Origin: Litoditis marina | Lineage: Eukaryota; Nematoda; Chromadorea; Rhabditida; Rhabditidae | DNA: 64,000 nucleotides | NCBI GenBank assembly: GCA_964036275.1 | Contig: CAXIWQ010000346.1 | Location: 1-64,000 of the forward strand | Direction: 5' to 3' | Shown: positions 49,237-60,660 of the stretch, piece after piece | Layout of the letters: every line of letters begins with the position of its first letter | How positions within the stretch are numbered: position 1 is the stretch's first letter | Position numbers and translations under genes: made by a program | Notes under the pieces: model-generated | What the model saw: only the letters and a program-made list of their open reading frames with translations | The model's database searches: none | Told to the model about the DNA's origin: nothing

Positions 49237-50090
49237 GTGGCCACCTCGATACTTAGATTACGGCCAAACAATCACATACCACTGTCCACACGAAGCGCTT
49301 TCAATTATCATCATAATACCGCACTAAGTAGCAGAAAATATGAAAAGAACATCAAAGAAGTTATTTGTTTCAGTACTTTAGAAAAGGGAAGCAAATGTAA
49401 TAATAATAAATGTGTGATTTGCCCTAAAATAAGATTTAATAACTATATTTATAGTTCAGTCACAAATTATAAAATTAGAACAATTAAACCAGGTATTACT
49501 AATTGTAATTCAAAGAACCTAATATATGCCATCACATGCAAACACTGTCAAAAACAATATGTAGGAGAAACACAGAGCACTCTCAAGACAAGAATGAATA
49601 ATCACCGACAATCATTTAAAAAGAATAAACTCAACACATATATTTGTAAACATTTTTTCGATCAAAATGATTCCGAGAATTTTCATATTGATATCATAGA
49701 TAACTTTGATAATGACAATAAAAGACTGAGATTAGATAAAGAACTTTTCTGGATTAAATTATTAATGAACCGTATCCATATGGTTTCAACGATCAAATAG
49801 GTAGTTATGGGAATATTTCAAGTAACATTATACCATTTGATAAGAAATCACATCCTTATTATGGTATCAAAATATTCAGGTTCAAACATATAAGAAAGAA
49901 AGAAAATAATAATAAACAACGTACTAATATAGAACCAGATATTATTATGAATAATATCAGCCAATTAGATATTAACTCTCTACACATATATAGTAAATCA
50001 ATAAATAAAACCAATCTAAACAACCTATTGAAATATACCAATTCTAGTGATAATTTCAAAGATGCAAATAAAGAAACTTTTACGATTTAA
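49237..50090 (+). pseudogene. Penelope-like element GIY-YIG endonuclease fragment, frameshifted
   Basis: This is the C-terminal part of a Penelope-like retroelement protein. Its GIY-YIG nuclease nicks target DNA to prime reverse transcription. The first frame (49237-49800, 187 codons) has a linker zinc-binding-like motif with Cys at residues 54, 59 and 62 (KCNNNKCVIC). The nuclease core follows: LIYAITC at 95-101, QYVGETQ at 107-113, the candidate catalytic Arg 119 in TRMNNHR, and the candidate Glu 169 in DKELFWI. A frameshift near 49765 follows. The family's usual PYG(L/F)N ending appears in another frame (from 49767), which stays open to a stop at 50088-50090 supplied by the Sat130 junction. 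The RT domain is missing, so the copy is 5'-truncated, as is common for these elements. Dead by truncation and frameshift. Confidence 0.85.
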
Positions 50091-50181
50091 CGCGGTTATC
50101 GACTCTTTGCCTTGCAGCTACAGAGAACAGTTCATACGGCTATCAAATATGTTGCTCCCAGCTACAAAAACCTAATACGAC
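50091..50181 (+). repeat. Isolated Sat130 fragment
   Basis: One partial unit (CGCGGTTATCGACTC to ACCTAATACGAC) follows the Penelope-like fragment. It matches units with GAGAACAGTTCATACGG, such as those near 45000 and 46550. Its position suggests that the two retroelement fragments lie inside, or recombined into, a formerly longer Sat130 array. Confidence 0.85.
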
Positions 50182-50943
50182 GAGCTCATATAGTTTTAGG
50201 GAAGATAATATGTTGCATTATCACACCAGCTAGACGTATTCCTCAGTAACTTACCAACAAAACTGGAAATAAAAATCGAAAGTCAGAAGAACACAAACCA
50301 CTGGTTCTCAGGGTCTCGAAGAACGGGCGCCGAGTGTACAACTCTGCACACAATCACAGGGTCAGTGAAAAACTGTTGTTGGGCAACAGCGCACATCTGA
50401 AACTGAACAGTCGATTAGTTGTGCTGAAAGTTCAAACTACAAATCCTGTGGGAGGAGCGAACTCGCGAACTCTGTCTGATGACAACATTTTTCACCATTT
50501 ACCAGGCACCGTAGCAAAGTCGTGAAAGTGGTGAGCTCATCCTGATTGAGGACCTGGTCACAGTGTGGCCACATAGTTGCCAACTTTCTGTGTTTAAGCA
50601 TAGTGCAGGTGACTCAAACTTGGGCGAGGTGCTGACCAGAAAGTTCAGCTCGGAGCTGACCTTTTTAGGAGACTTTGCTACGGTGCCAGGTAATTTATCG
50701 AATTCCCCAACAAATACAGCTAGTGGTCGATTAGATTGAGCGATGCGGGTACCAGCGGTCGTTGATCATTCAACAGCGGATGAGAGAGTGAGTAGATCAA
50801 AGATACGCAGATGCGCTGGCCCCCAAGCCCTTGCCCCTTCACAAACTTGTTGGATCTAACATAGAAGATACAAACAATGTCCTTCAAGAAAGTCAAGAAC
50901 ACAAAGATATACTAATGGTGGATGTGGTTGACTCATATCGTGA
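50182..50943. other. Unique sequence with a long imperfect hairpin, no gene
   Basis: About 760 bp of non-satellite DNA up to the assembly gap. The longest frame (50334-50525, 63 codons) has no recognisable motif. A near-perfect inverted repeat is present: the 23-nt arms 50499-50521 and 50671-50693 match with one mismatch. Imperfect pairing extends inward over AAAGTGGTGAGCTC and GAGCTGACCTTT. The hairpin may be a small MITE or a hairpin RNA locus. I cannot decide which from sequence alone. Confidence 0.6.
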
Positions 50944-51143
50944 NNNNNNNNNNNNNNNNNNNNNNNNNNNNNNNNNNNNNNNNNNNNNNNNNNNNNNNNN
51001 NNNNNNNNNNNNNNNNNNNNNNNNNNNNNNNNNNNNNNNNNNNNNNNNNNNNNNNNNNNNNNNNNNNNNNNNNNNNNNNNNNNNNNNNNNNNNNNNNNNN
51101 NNNNNNNNNNNNNNNNNNNNNNNNNNNNNNNNNNNNNNNNNNN
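50944..51143. other. Assembly gap (200 N)
   Basis: Exactly 200 unknown bases. The round number suggests a placeholder of arbitrary length. The left side is unique sequence and the right side is minus-strand Sat600, so the join across it is unverified. Confidence 0.99.
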
Positions 51144-51412
51144 TTTGACGGCGCCTGCTTCCCCCAAATACAGCAGAATTCAGAGAAAGTCTGACAATTG
51201 AACATAAGTTCAAAAGGGCCATGAATCCAATCGAGCAAAAGTCCAACAGTCCTACAATCTTACTTCTATAATCTGCGTGGGAATAAAAGCCCGACCCGCC
51301 CCTAACGTGCAAAGCATGCGTGCATCAAGTCGACAGCACGTTTACCGGTTGCCGCCAAACACTGGTGGTAATTAAATTAAAAGGTTGATAGATAAAAAGG
51401 AAGGGGGAGAGA

Positions 51413-51466
<54 letters not shown>

Positions 51467-51642
51467 AAAAAAAGAGAAAGAGAGAAAGAGAGAAGGAAAG
51501 AGAAGAGACGAGAGAGAAGAGAGCACAGACACGCTTTTTTAATTTGAAAATAATGTTACTCTCATTACTCCCAAAACCAAAACCTAATGTTCTTCCATAG
51601 CACGAAAAACCGTCCCGGACTTGCCCAAATCGAACTATCCAA
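51144..51642 (-). repeat. Sat600 long monomer, minus strand
   Basis: One nearly complete long monomer with a type I GC island (CAAGTCGACAGCACG near 51326) and an unusually regular GA run near 51408-51452. It is interrupted in the leader at CGAACTATCCAATT by the foldback/minisatellite element. The Sat600 sequence resumes on the other side of the element at ATATGGAGGTCTGG (53761 onward). Confidence 0.9.
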
Positions 51643-53761
51643 TTCATGAAAAAGTGGGGCCCAACGCCCCTTAGACAACTACTCTCAAATGGAGCAGCTA
51701 CTGCTACAAAAAACAAAAAATACTAATATACTCAAGTATAACTGTTCATTACAAACATACAAAAGTCGTAAAATATTTTCTCAAACCTGTAAACTAGAAT
51801 CTACAAATCACAGAGAGAACAACTGTTGAATAATATGACAAACGTTATAGCACCTAGAATTGAAGTAATGACAAAAAATGCCAACCATTGTGCACAAAAC
51901 CAGGAACTCTATAATTGAGTACGTTGAGTTAACATTTGTGATTTGTAGATTCTAGTTTACAGGTTTGAGAAAATATTTTACGACTTTTGTATGTTTGTAA
52001 TGAACAGTTATACTTGAGTTTATTAGTATTTTTTGTTTTTGTAGCAGTAGCTGCTCCATTTGAGAGTAGTTGTCTAAGGGGCGCACAGCAGAAGACAAAT
52101 CTCACAGTCGTTGGGCCCCCACTTTTTCATGAATTTTTCTCTTTTTGTACACATGCCGTAGGTATGTAGAGAGGTGGTTCGATCTGTACGCCGAAGATAA
52201 AATTGTTTTCCTGATGAACCACTTGTCAAGTACTATCATCATTCGAAAAAAAACATGACGTCAACATTGCAGTTCTGAAAACTTACTTCATCTGCCCTTC
52301 AGAGTCCAGAATACGTCATGTTTGAATGAAGTTTTATCGTGAATTGACCATTTTTTAAGAAAATTACAGCATTCGAAAACATATTTCACGTCAATTTTTT
52401 TTAAGTTGACGTCATCTGGCTTTCTGAATTCCAGAATAAGTCATTTTTAGATAAAGTTTTATCGTTATCATACCATTTTTAAGATATTTTCAGCATTTGA
52501 AATAATATGTGACGTCAACTTTGCACTTTTCAAAAATGACGTCATCTGGTCTCCAGAATTCCAGAATACGTCACTCTTAGATTGAGTCTCACCGTTAATT
52601 GACCCTTTCTAAGATATTTTCAGCATTTGAAAATGTATGTGACGTCAACTTTGCACTTTTCAAAAACGACGTCATCTGGTCTCCAGAATCCCAGAATACG
52701 TCACTCTTAGATTGAGTTTCACCGTTAATTGACCCTTTCTAAGATATTTTCAGCATTTGAAAATATATGTGACGTCAACTTTGCACTTTTCAAAAACGAC
52801 GTCATCTGGTCTCCAGAATCCCAGAATACGTCACTCTTAGATTGAGTTTCACCGTTAATTGACCCTTTCTAAGATAATTTCAGCATTTTAAAATATATGT
52901 GACGTCAACTTTGCACTCTTCAAAAATGACGTCATCTGGTCTCCAGAATCCCAGAATACGTCACTCTTAGATTGAGTTTCACCGTTGATTGACCCTTTCC
53001 GAGGTATTTTCAGCATTTGAAAATGTATGTGACGTCAACTTTGCACTTTTCAAAAACGACGTCATCTGGTCTCCAGAATCCCAGAATACGTCACTCTTAG
53101 ATTGAGTTTCACCGTTAATTGACCCTTTCTAAGATATTACCATCATTTGAAAATATATGTGACGTCAACTTTGCACTTTTCAAAATGACTTCATCCGAGC
53201 TCCAGATTCCTCGATGACGTCATCAGTAGAAGACTTTAAATCGATGTCAGTTCATGTCGTGGTATCATACTTCAAATTTTACTTGAATTGGTTAGGACTG
53301 AGCTGATTTATAACGCAATTTGATTTACCCCGACAGAGAGGGCGAGAGAGTGCACGAAATGAAGAGACGCAGAGACATTTTCAAAGACCTATAACTTGAT
53401 GAAAAATAATTTTTTTCGAAAAAAAGTTTGCGCCCCCAAGGTTTGAGTGGGATATCTATCGTGTCCCAAATTTTAGTCAAATCGGTCAACACATAAAAAT
53501 TTCCAGGAGTGCGCACCAACACACACACACACGACGGAAGTTGGCGCTCTTGATGAAGCGAAAACGTCATAACTTGGCTCAAACTTGACCGATTTCGTTA
53601 AAATTTGGGGCACAACATGCAATTATGCTGTAGAAACTTCTGAAGTTTGTAAAAGTTCTGTTCTGCAAACTTCAGCCTTTTATGGGAAAACTAAAAAAAA
53701 CGGAGGCGCGCATTAGCCGGACCAAAGACAAATCTCGCACAGTGCTTCGCGCTGCGCGCGA
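51643..53761 (+). mobile_element. Near-complete foldback/minisatellite element inserted in Sat600
   Basis: A single 2.1-kb copy sits in one Sat600 leader, where the uninterrupted word would read CCAATATGGAGG. In order it has a foldback module (51643-52133; left arm with an internal deletion after GGGGCCCAACG), a 120-bp linker, CRE minisatellite units (about 52255-53260), a 3' module with GACAGAGAGGGCGAGAG and a CA run (53517-53531), AGACAAATCTCGCACAG (53726-53742), and a final GC-rich hairpin next to GCGCGCG. No coding capacity, so it is non-autonomous. Left and right flanks together allow either a precise insertion at A/T or a 2-bp AT duplication. Parts are shared with Helentron-derived HINE elements as a class (subterminal inverted motifs, central tandem repeats, 3' hairpin). 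That assignment is inference. Confidence 0.75.
52255..53260 (+). repeat. 130-bp CRE-like minisatellite in the 51.6-kb element
   Basis: GTGACGTCAACTTTGCAC occurs at 52509, 52639, 52769, 52899, 53029 and 53159, an exact 130-bp period over six units. Each unit has a second GACGTCA palindrome about 27 bp downstream and an ATACGTCAC site about 58 bp downstream. Preceding degenerate units (52255-52500) include CATGACGTCAACATTGC. The units are more uniform here than at 23-31 kb, so this array was homogenised separately. Confidence 0.9.
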
Positions 53762-55157
53762 TATGGAGGTCTGGTTAGACCTGAAGTAAGTGAACTAGGG
53801 AAGAAAAATACGTAGAAAACGAATATCAGGTTTTCGAAACCATCCGATTAGTTTCACCCTACTTTAACCTATTTCACGGCGCGAGCTTCCCCCCAAACAC
53901 AGCAGAACTCAAAGAGAGTCTGACAGTTGAACAGAAGTTCGGAAGGGCCATAAATCCAATCGAACAATAGTTCAACAATTGTCCTACAATCTCATTTCTA
54001 TAAATGAGAGAGAGGAGGAGAGAGGGAGAGAGAGGGAAAGAGAGAAGGAAAGAGAAGAGAAGAGAGAGAAGAGAGCACAGACACGTATTCTCCATTCGAA
54101 AATAATGTTACTCTTATTCCTCCCAAAACCAAAACCCAATATTCTACCTGTTTCCAAGGCACAAATCATCCGATCAGTTTTCACCCTACTTTAACGTATT
54201 CGACGGCGCGTGCTTCCCCCAAACACAGCAGAACTCAAAGACAGTCTGACAAATGAACAGAAGTTCGGAAGGGCCATAAATCCAATCGAACAATAGTTCA
54301 ACAATTGTCCTACAATCTCATTTCTATAAATGAGAGAGAGGAGGAGAGAGGGAGAGAGAGGGAAAGAGAGAAGGAAAGAGAAGAGAAGAGAGAGAAGAGA
54401 GCACAGACACGTATTCTCCATTCGAAATAATGTTACTCTTATTCCTCCCAAAACCCCGTCCCGGTCTTGACCAAATCGGAATATCTAAGATGGAGGTCTG
54501 GTTAGACCTAAAATGAGTTAACTATGGTAGAAAAATACGTAGAAACAAATATTATGTTTTCGAAACCATCCGATTAGTTTCTTCTGTTCAAACGTGCAAA
54601 GCATGCGTGCATCAAGTCGACAGCACGTTTACCGGTTGCCGCCAAACACTGGTGGTAATTAAAATTAAAAGGTTGATAGATAAAAAGGAAGGGGGAGAGA
54701 GAGGGAGAGAGAGAGAGAGAGAGAAAAAGAGAGAGAGAGAGAGAAAAAAAAGAGAAAGAGAGAAAGAGAGAAGGAAAGAGAAGAGACGAGAGAGAAGATA
54801 GCACAGGACACGCTTTTTAATTTGAAAATAATGTTACTCTCATTTCTCCCAAAACCAAACCCAATATTCTACCTGTTTCCGAAGCACGAAAAACCGTCCC
54901 GCACTTGCCCAAATCGAAATATCCAATATGGAGGTCTGGTTAGACCTAAAATGAGTTAACTAGGGAAGAAAAATGCGTAGAAAACGAATATCAGGTTTTC
55001 GAAACCATCCGATTAGTTTTAGCCCTACTTTAACGTATTCGACGGCGCGTGCTTCCCCAAACACAGCAGAACTCAAAGACAGTCTGACAAATGAACAGAA
55101 GTTCGAAAGGCCATAAATCCAATCGAACAATAGTCCAACATTCCTACAATCTCATTA
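53762..55157 (-). repeat. Sat600 satellite, minus block with internal deletions
   Basis: At least four rearranged minus-strand monomers. Joins that skip modules are visible near 54161 (AAGGCACAAATCATCCGATC) and near 54580 (GATTAGTTTCTTCTGTTC). Two consecutive short monomers (53870-54120 and 54200-54450) share an AATTGTCCTACAATC variant and GAGGAGAGAGGG runs, and so are a local duplication. Confidence 0.85.
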
Positions 55158-56048
55158 GTCGTAAAAAAGTCGTAAAATATTTTCTCAAACCTGTAAACTA
55201 GAATCTACAAATCACAGAGAGAACAACTGTTGAATAATATGACAAACGTTATAGCACCTAGAATTGAAGTAATGACAAAAAATGCCAACCATTGTGCACA
55301 AAACCAGAACTCTATAATTGAGTACGTTGAGTTAACATTTGTGATTTGTAGATTCTAGTTTACAGGTTTGAGAAATATTTTACGACTTTTGTATGTTTGT
55401 AATGAACAGTTATACTTGAGTTTATTAGTATTTTTTGTTTTTGTAGCAGTAGCTGCTCCATTTGAGAGTAGTTGTCTAAGGGGCGCACAGCAGAAGACAA
55501 ATCTCACAGTCGTTGGGCCCCCACTTTTTCATGAATTTTTCTATTTTTGTACACATGCCGTAGGTATGTAGAGAGGTGGTTCGATCTGTACGCTGAAGAT
55601 AAAATTGTTTTCCTGATGAACCACTTGTCAAGTACTATCATCATTCGAAAAAAAACATGACGTCAACATTGCAGTTCTGAAAACTTACTTCATCTGCCCT
55701 TCAGAGTCCCAGAATACGTCATGTTTGAATGAAGTTTTATCGTGAATTGACCATTTTTAAGAAATTTACAGCATTCGAAAACATATTTCACGTCAATTTT
55801 TTTTTAAGTTGACGTCATCTGGCTTTCTGAATTCCAGAATAAGTCATTTTTAGATAAAGTTTTATCGTTATCATACCATTTTTAAGATATTTTCAGCATT
55901 TGAAATAATATGTGACGTCAACTTTGCACTTTTCAAAAATGACGTCATCTGGTCTCCAGAATTCCAGAATACGTCACTCTTAGATTGAGTCTCACCGTTA
56001 ATTGACCCTTTCTAAGATATTTTCAGCATTTGAAAATGTATGTGACGT
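55158..56048 (+). mobile_element. Truncated second copy of the foldback/minisatellite element
   Basis: Matches about 51765-52647 at an offset of roughly 3.40 kb, including the GTAGAGAGGTGGTTCGATC linker. It lacks the outer part of the left hairpin arm. It stops inside a CRE palindrome at GTATGTGACGT, where Sat600-like ACAGTCCTACAATC begins. It is a product of segmental duplication or of a truncated insertion. Confidence 0.85.
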
Positions 56049-56573
56049 AAACACAGTCCTACAATCTTACTTCTATAATTGAGAGAGAGAAAGAGAGAAG
56101 GAGAGAGAGAAAGAGAGAAGGAAAGAGGAGAGACGAGAGAGAAGAGAGCACAGACACGTTTTTTTACATTTGAAAATAATGTTACTCTTATTCCTCCCAA
56201 AACCAAAACCCAAAATTCTTCTGACAATTTAACAAGAGTTCGAAAGGGCCATAAATCCAATCAAAACCAAAACCCACTATTCTACCTGTGTCCAAGGCAC
56301 GGAAAACCGTCCCGGACTTGACCAAATCGAAATACCCAATATGGAGGTCTGGTTAGACCTAAATGAAGTTAACTAGGGTAGAACATTACGTAGAAAACGA
56401 ATATCTTTTGAAACCATCCGATTAGTTTTACCCCTACTTTAACGTATTTGACGGCGCCTGCTTCCCCAAATACAGCAGAATTCAAAGACAGTCTGACAAT
56501 TGAACATAAGTTCGAAAGGGCCATATATCCAATCGAGCAGTAGTCCAACAGTCCTACAATCTCATTTCTATAA
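56049..56573 (-). repeat. Sat600 satellite, minus fragment
   Basis: About 525 bp of minus-strand monomers, with the GA tract at 56083-56150 and the TTCTGACAATTTAACAAGAG splice variant near 56218. At 56395-56470 it carries the GAATATCTTTTGAAACC deletion variant also present near 37025. It switches to plus at TATAATTTTCGATTGG (about 56574). Confidence 0.85.
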
Positions 56574-57626
56574 TTTTCGATTGGATATAAGGCCCTTTCG
56601 AACTACTGTTCAATTGTCAGACTGTCTTTGAGTTTTACTGTGTTTGGGTGAACCACGCGTCGTCAAATACGTTAAAGTAGAGTTAAAACTAATCGGATGG
56701 TTTGAAAAACCTGATATTCGTTTTCTACGTAATTTTCTACCCTAGTGAACTTCACTCAGGTTTAACCAGACCTCCAAATTGGATATTTCGATTTGGTCAA
56801 GACCGGGACGGTTTTTCGTGCCTTGGAAACAGATAGAATAGTGAGTTCTGGTTTTGGGAGGAATAAGAGTAACATTATTTTCGAATGGAAAAAAACGTGT
56901 CTGTGCTCTCTTCTCTCTCTCTGTCTCTTTTCTTCTCTCTCCTTCTCTCTTTCTCTCTCTCTTTTTCTTCTTCTCTCTCTTTCTCTATCTCTCTCTCACT
57001 GTTGGACTATTGTTCGATTGGATTCAAGGCCCTTTCGAACTCTTGTTCAATTGTCAGATTGTCTTTGAGTTCTGCTGTGTTTGGGGAAGCTCGCGCCGTC
57101 AAATACGTTAAAGTAGGGCTAAAACTAATCGGATGGTTTCGAAAACATGATATTGTTTCTACGTATTTTTCTACCATAGTTAACTCATTTTAGGTCTAAC
57201 CAGACCTCCATCTTGGATATTCCGATTTGGTCAAGACCGGGACGGTTTTTCGTGCTATGGAAGAATATTGGGTTTTGTTTTTGGGAGGAATAAGAGTAAC
57301 ATTCTTTTCGAATTGAAAAAACGTGTCTGTGCTCTCTTCTCTCTCTTCTCTTCTCTTTCCTTCTTTCTTTCTCTCTTTCTTTTTTTCCTCTCTCTTTTTC
57401 TCTCTCTCTCCCTCTCTCTCCCCCTCCCTTTTTATCTATCAACCTTTTAATTTTAATTACCACCAGTGTTTGGCGGCAACCGGTAAACGTGCTGTCGACT
57501 TGATGCACACATGCTTTGCACGTTAGGGGCGGGCCGGGCTTTTATTCCCACGCAAATTATAGAAATGAGATTATAGGACTGTTAGACTATTGTTCGATTG
57601 GATATATGGCCCATTCGAACTCATGT
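56574..57626 (+). repeat. Sat600 satellite, plus block 5
   Basis: A partial tail, one short monomer (anchor near 56798) and one long monomer (57225) with a type I GC island (CTGTCGACTTGATGCAC). It ends in a foldback hairpin (57592-57679). Confidence 0.88.
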
Positions 57627-57679
57627 TCAATGTGGGACTGTTGGACATGAGTTCGAATGGGCCATATATCCAATCGAAC
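57592..57679. repeat. Perfect 35-bp hairpin in the Sat600 tail
   Basis: Arms 57592-57626 and 57645-57679 are exact reverse complements over 35 bp, separated by 18 nt (57627-57644). The tail module reads forward, then folds back on itself. This is the signature of an intrastrand template switch. Satellite sequence stops immediately after it. Confidence 0.9.
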
Positions 57680-57895
57680 GCACGCATGTCGTCAAAGCAC
57701 ACATGAAATACCCTTCGGCAATTTCTGAAATATCATGCGGGCTTCGTGAACCATTGTGCAACATTTGTATTGTTCTATTTTTGCAGAATACTTCTGCTAC
57801 AGTATCACATCAATTCGTTCCGTTCATTTTTTGCTGATATCGAGGTCGAACCAAACACAACTCACACATTTGTTGGTTCCCCCACTTTTTACTAA
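57680..57895. other. Unclassified 216-bp insert between Sat600 pieces
   Basis: Not Sat600, Sat130 or CRE minisatellite. The right end reads GTTGGTTCCCCCACTTTTT followed by ACTAATT. This resembles the outer right end of the foldback element (GTTGGGCCCCCACTTTTT then CATGAATT). It may be the remnant of a related element with a different interior. No open frame with recognisable content. Confidence 0.5.
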
Positions 57896-60660
57896 TTAGG
57901 TTTTGGTTTCGGGAGGAATAAGAGTAACATTATTTTCGAATGGAAAAAACGTGCCTGTGCTCTCTTCTCTCTCTTCTCTTCTCTTTCCTTCTTTCTTTCT
58001 CTCTCTCTCTTTTTCTCTCTTTCTCTATCTCTCTCTCCCTCTATCTTCCCCTCCCGTTTTATCTATCAACCTTTTAATTTTAATTACCACCAGCATTGGC
58101 GGCAACCGGTAAACGTGCTGTCCACGTGATGCACGCATGCTTCGCACGTACGGGGCGGGCCGGGCTTTCATTCCTACGCAGATTATAGAAGTAAGATTGT
58201 AGGACTGTTGGACTTTTGCTCGATTGGATTTATGGCCCTTTTGAACTTCTGTTCAATTGTCAGACTGTCTTTGAGCTCTGCTGTGTTCGGGGGAAGCACG
58301 CGCCGTCAAATACGTTGAGGTAGGGCTAAAACCAATCGGATGGTTCCGAAAACCTGATATTCGTTTTCTACGTATTTTTCTACCATAGTTAACTTAATTT
58401 AGGTCTAACCAGACCTCCATATTGGATATTTCGATTTGGTCAAGTCCGGGACGGTTTTTGTGCCTTGGGAACAGGTAGAATAGTGGGTTTTGGTTTTGGG
58501 AGGAATAAGAGTAACATTATTTTCAAATGTAATAAACCTGTCTGTGCTCTCTTCTCTCTCGTCTTTTCTCTTTCCTCATCTCTTTCTCTCTCCTTCTCTC
58601 TTTCTCTCTCTAAATTATAGAAATGAGATTGTAAGACTGCTGGACTATTGCTCGATTGGATTTATGGCCCTTTCGAACTTCTGTCCAATTGTCAGACTGT
58701 ATTTGAGTTCTGCTGTGTTTGGGGGAAGCACGCGCCGTCAATAACGTTGAAATAGGGCTTAAACTAATCGGATGGTTTCGAAAACCTAATATTCGTTTTC
58801 TACGTATTTTTCTACCATAGTTATTTTAATTTAGGTCTAACCAGACCATCCATATTTCGATTTGGTCAAGTCCGGGACGGTTTTTCGTGCCTTGGACACA
58901 GGTAGAATAGTGGGTTTTGGTTTTGATTGGATTTATGGCCCTTTCGAACTCTTGTTCAATTGTCAGAAGAATATTGGGTTTTGGTTTTGGGAGGAATAAG
59001 AGTAACATTATTTTCAAATGTAAGAAACGTGTATGTGTTCTCTTCTCTCTCGTCTCTTCTCTTTCCTTCTCTTTTTCTTTCTCTCCTTTTCTCTTTCTCT
59101 CTCTCAATTATAGAAATGAGATTGTAGGACTGTTGGAATATTGTTCGATTGGATGTATGGTCCTTTCGAACTTCTGTTCAATGGTCAGACTGTCTTTGAA
59201 TTCTGCTGTGTTTGAAGGAAGCAGCCGCCGTCAAATACGTTAAAGTAGGGTTAAAACTAATCGGATGGTTTCAAAAACCTGATATTCGTTTTCTACGTAA
59301 TTTTCTACCCTAGTTGACTTTATTTAGGTCTAGCCAGACATCCATATTGGATATTTCGATTTGGGCAAGTCCGGGACGATTTTTCGTGCCTTGGAAACAG
59401 GTAGAATTTTAGGTTTTGGTTTTGGGAGGAATAAGAGTAACATTATTTTCGAATGGAAAAAACGTGTCTGTGCTCTCTTCTCTCTCTTCTCTTCTCTTTC
59501 CTTCTTTCTTTCTCTCTCTCTCTTTTTTCTCTATCTTTCTCTATCTCTCTCTCTCTCCCCTCTTTTTTTATCTATCAACCTGCTAATTTTAATTACCACC
59601 AGCATTTGGCGGCAACCGGTAAACGTGCTCTCCACGTGATGCACGCATGCTTCGCACGTACGGGGCGGGCCGAGCTTTTATTCCCACGCAGCTTGTAGAA
59701 ATAAGATTGTAGGACTGTTGGACTGATGTTCGATTTGATATATGGCCCTTTTGAACTTATGTTCAATTGTCAGACTGTCTTTGAATTCTGCTGTGTTCGG
59801 GGGAAGCAGGCGCCGTCAAATACGTTAAAGTAGAGTTGAACATAATCGGATGGTTTCAAAAACCTGATATTCGTTTTCTACGTATTTTTCTACCCTAGTT
59901 AACTTATTTTAGGTCTAACCAGACTTCCATATTGGGGTATTTCGATTTGGTCAAGTCCGGGACGGTTTTTCGTGCCTTGGAAAAAGGTAGATTGGTTTGG
60001 GAGGAATAAGAGTAACATTAATTTCGAATGGAAAAAACGTGGTCTGTGCTCTCTTCTCTCTCTTCTCTTCTCTTCTCTCTCCTTCTCTCTCTCTTTCTCT
60101 CTTTTTCTTCTTCTCTTTCTTTCTCTATTTCTCTCTCACTGTTGGACTATTGCTCGATTGTATTTATGGCCCTTTCGAACTTCTGTCCAATTGTCAGACT
60201 GTCTTTGAGTTCTGCTGTGGTTTGGGGGAAGCACGCGCCGTCAAATACGTTGAAGTAGGGCTAACACTGATCGGATGGTTTCCAAAACCTGACATTCGTT
60301 TTCTACGTATTTTTCTACCCCACTTAACTCATTTTTAGGTCTAACCAGACCTCCATATTGGATATTTCGATTTGGTCAAGTCCGGGACGGTTTTTCGTGC
60401 CTTGGAAACAGGTAGAATATTGGGTTTTGTTTTTGGGTGGAATAAGAGTAACATTATTTCAAATGAAAGAAACTTGTCTGTGCTCTCTTCTCTCTCGTCT
60501 CTTCTCTTTCCTTCTCTCTTTCTCTCTCTATCTTCCTATTTTCTCTATCTCTCTCTTTCTCTTTCTCTCCCTCTTTCTTCCCCTCCCTTTTTATCTATCA
60601 CACCTTTTGATTTTAATTACCACCAGCGTTTGGCGGCAGCCGGTAAACTTGCTGTTCTGG
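57896..60660 (+). repeat. Sat600 satellite, plus block 6
   Basis: Long and short monomers with anchors near 58437, 58865, 59361, 59954 and 60372. The 58865 monomer has the TTTTGATTGGATTTATGG internal splice seen in the palindrome arms, without being part of that palindrome. The last long monomer stops at GCTGTTCTGG, inside the GC island. Confidence 0.88.

Noticed and set aside
52211..52255. CTGATGA followed by CGAAA as a hammerhead ribozyme
   Set aside because: The intervening bases do not form the required stem II. Other copies change CTGATGA to CTAATGA or CTTAATGA. No matching stems I and III.
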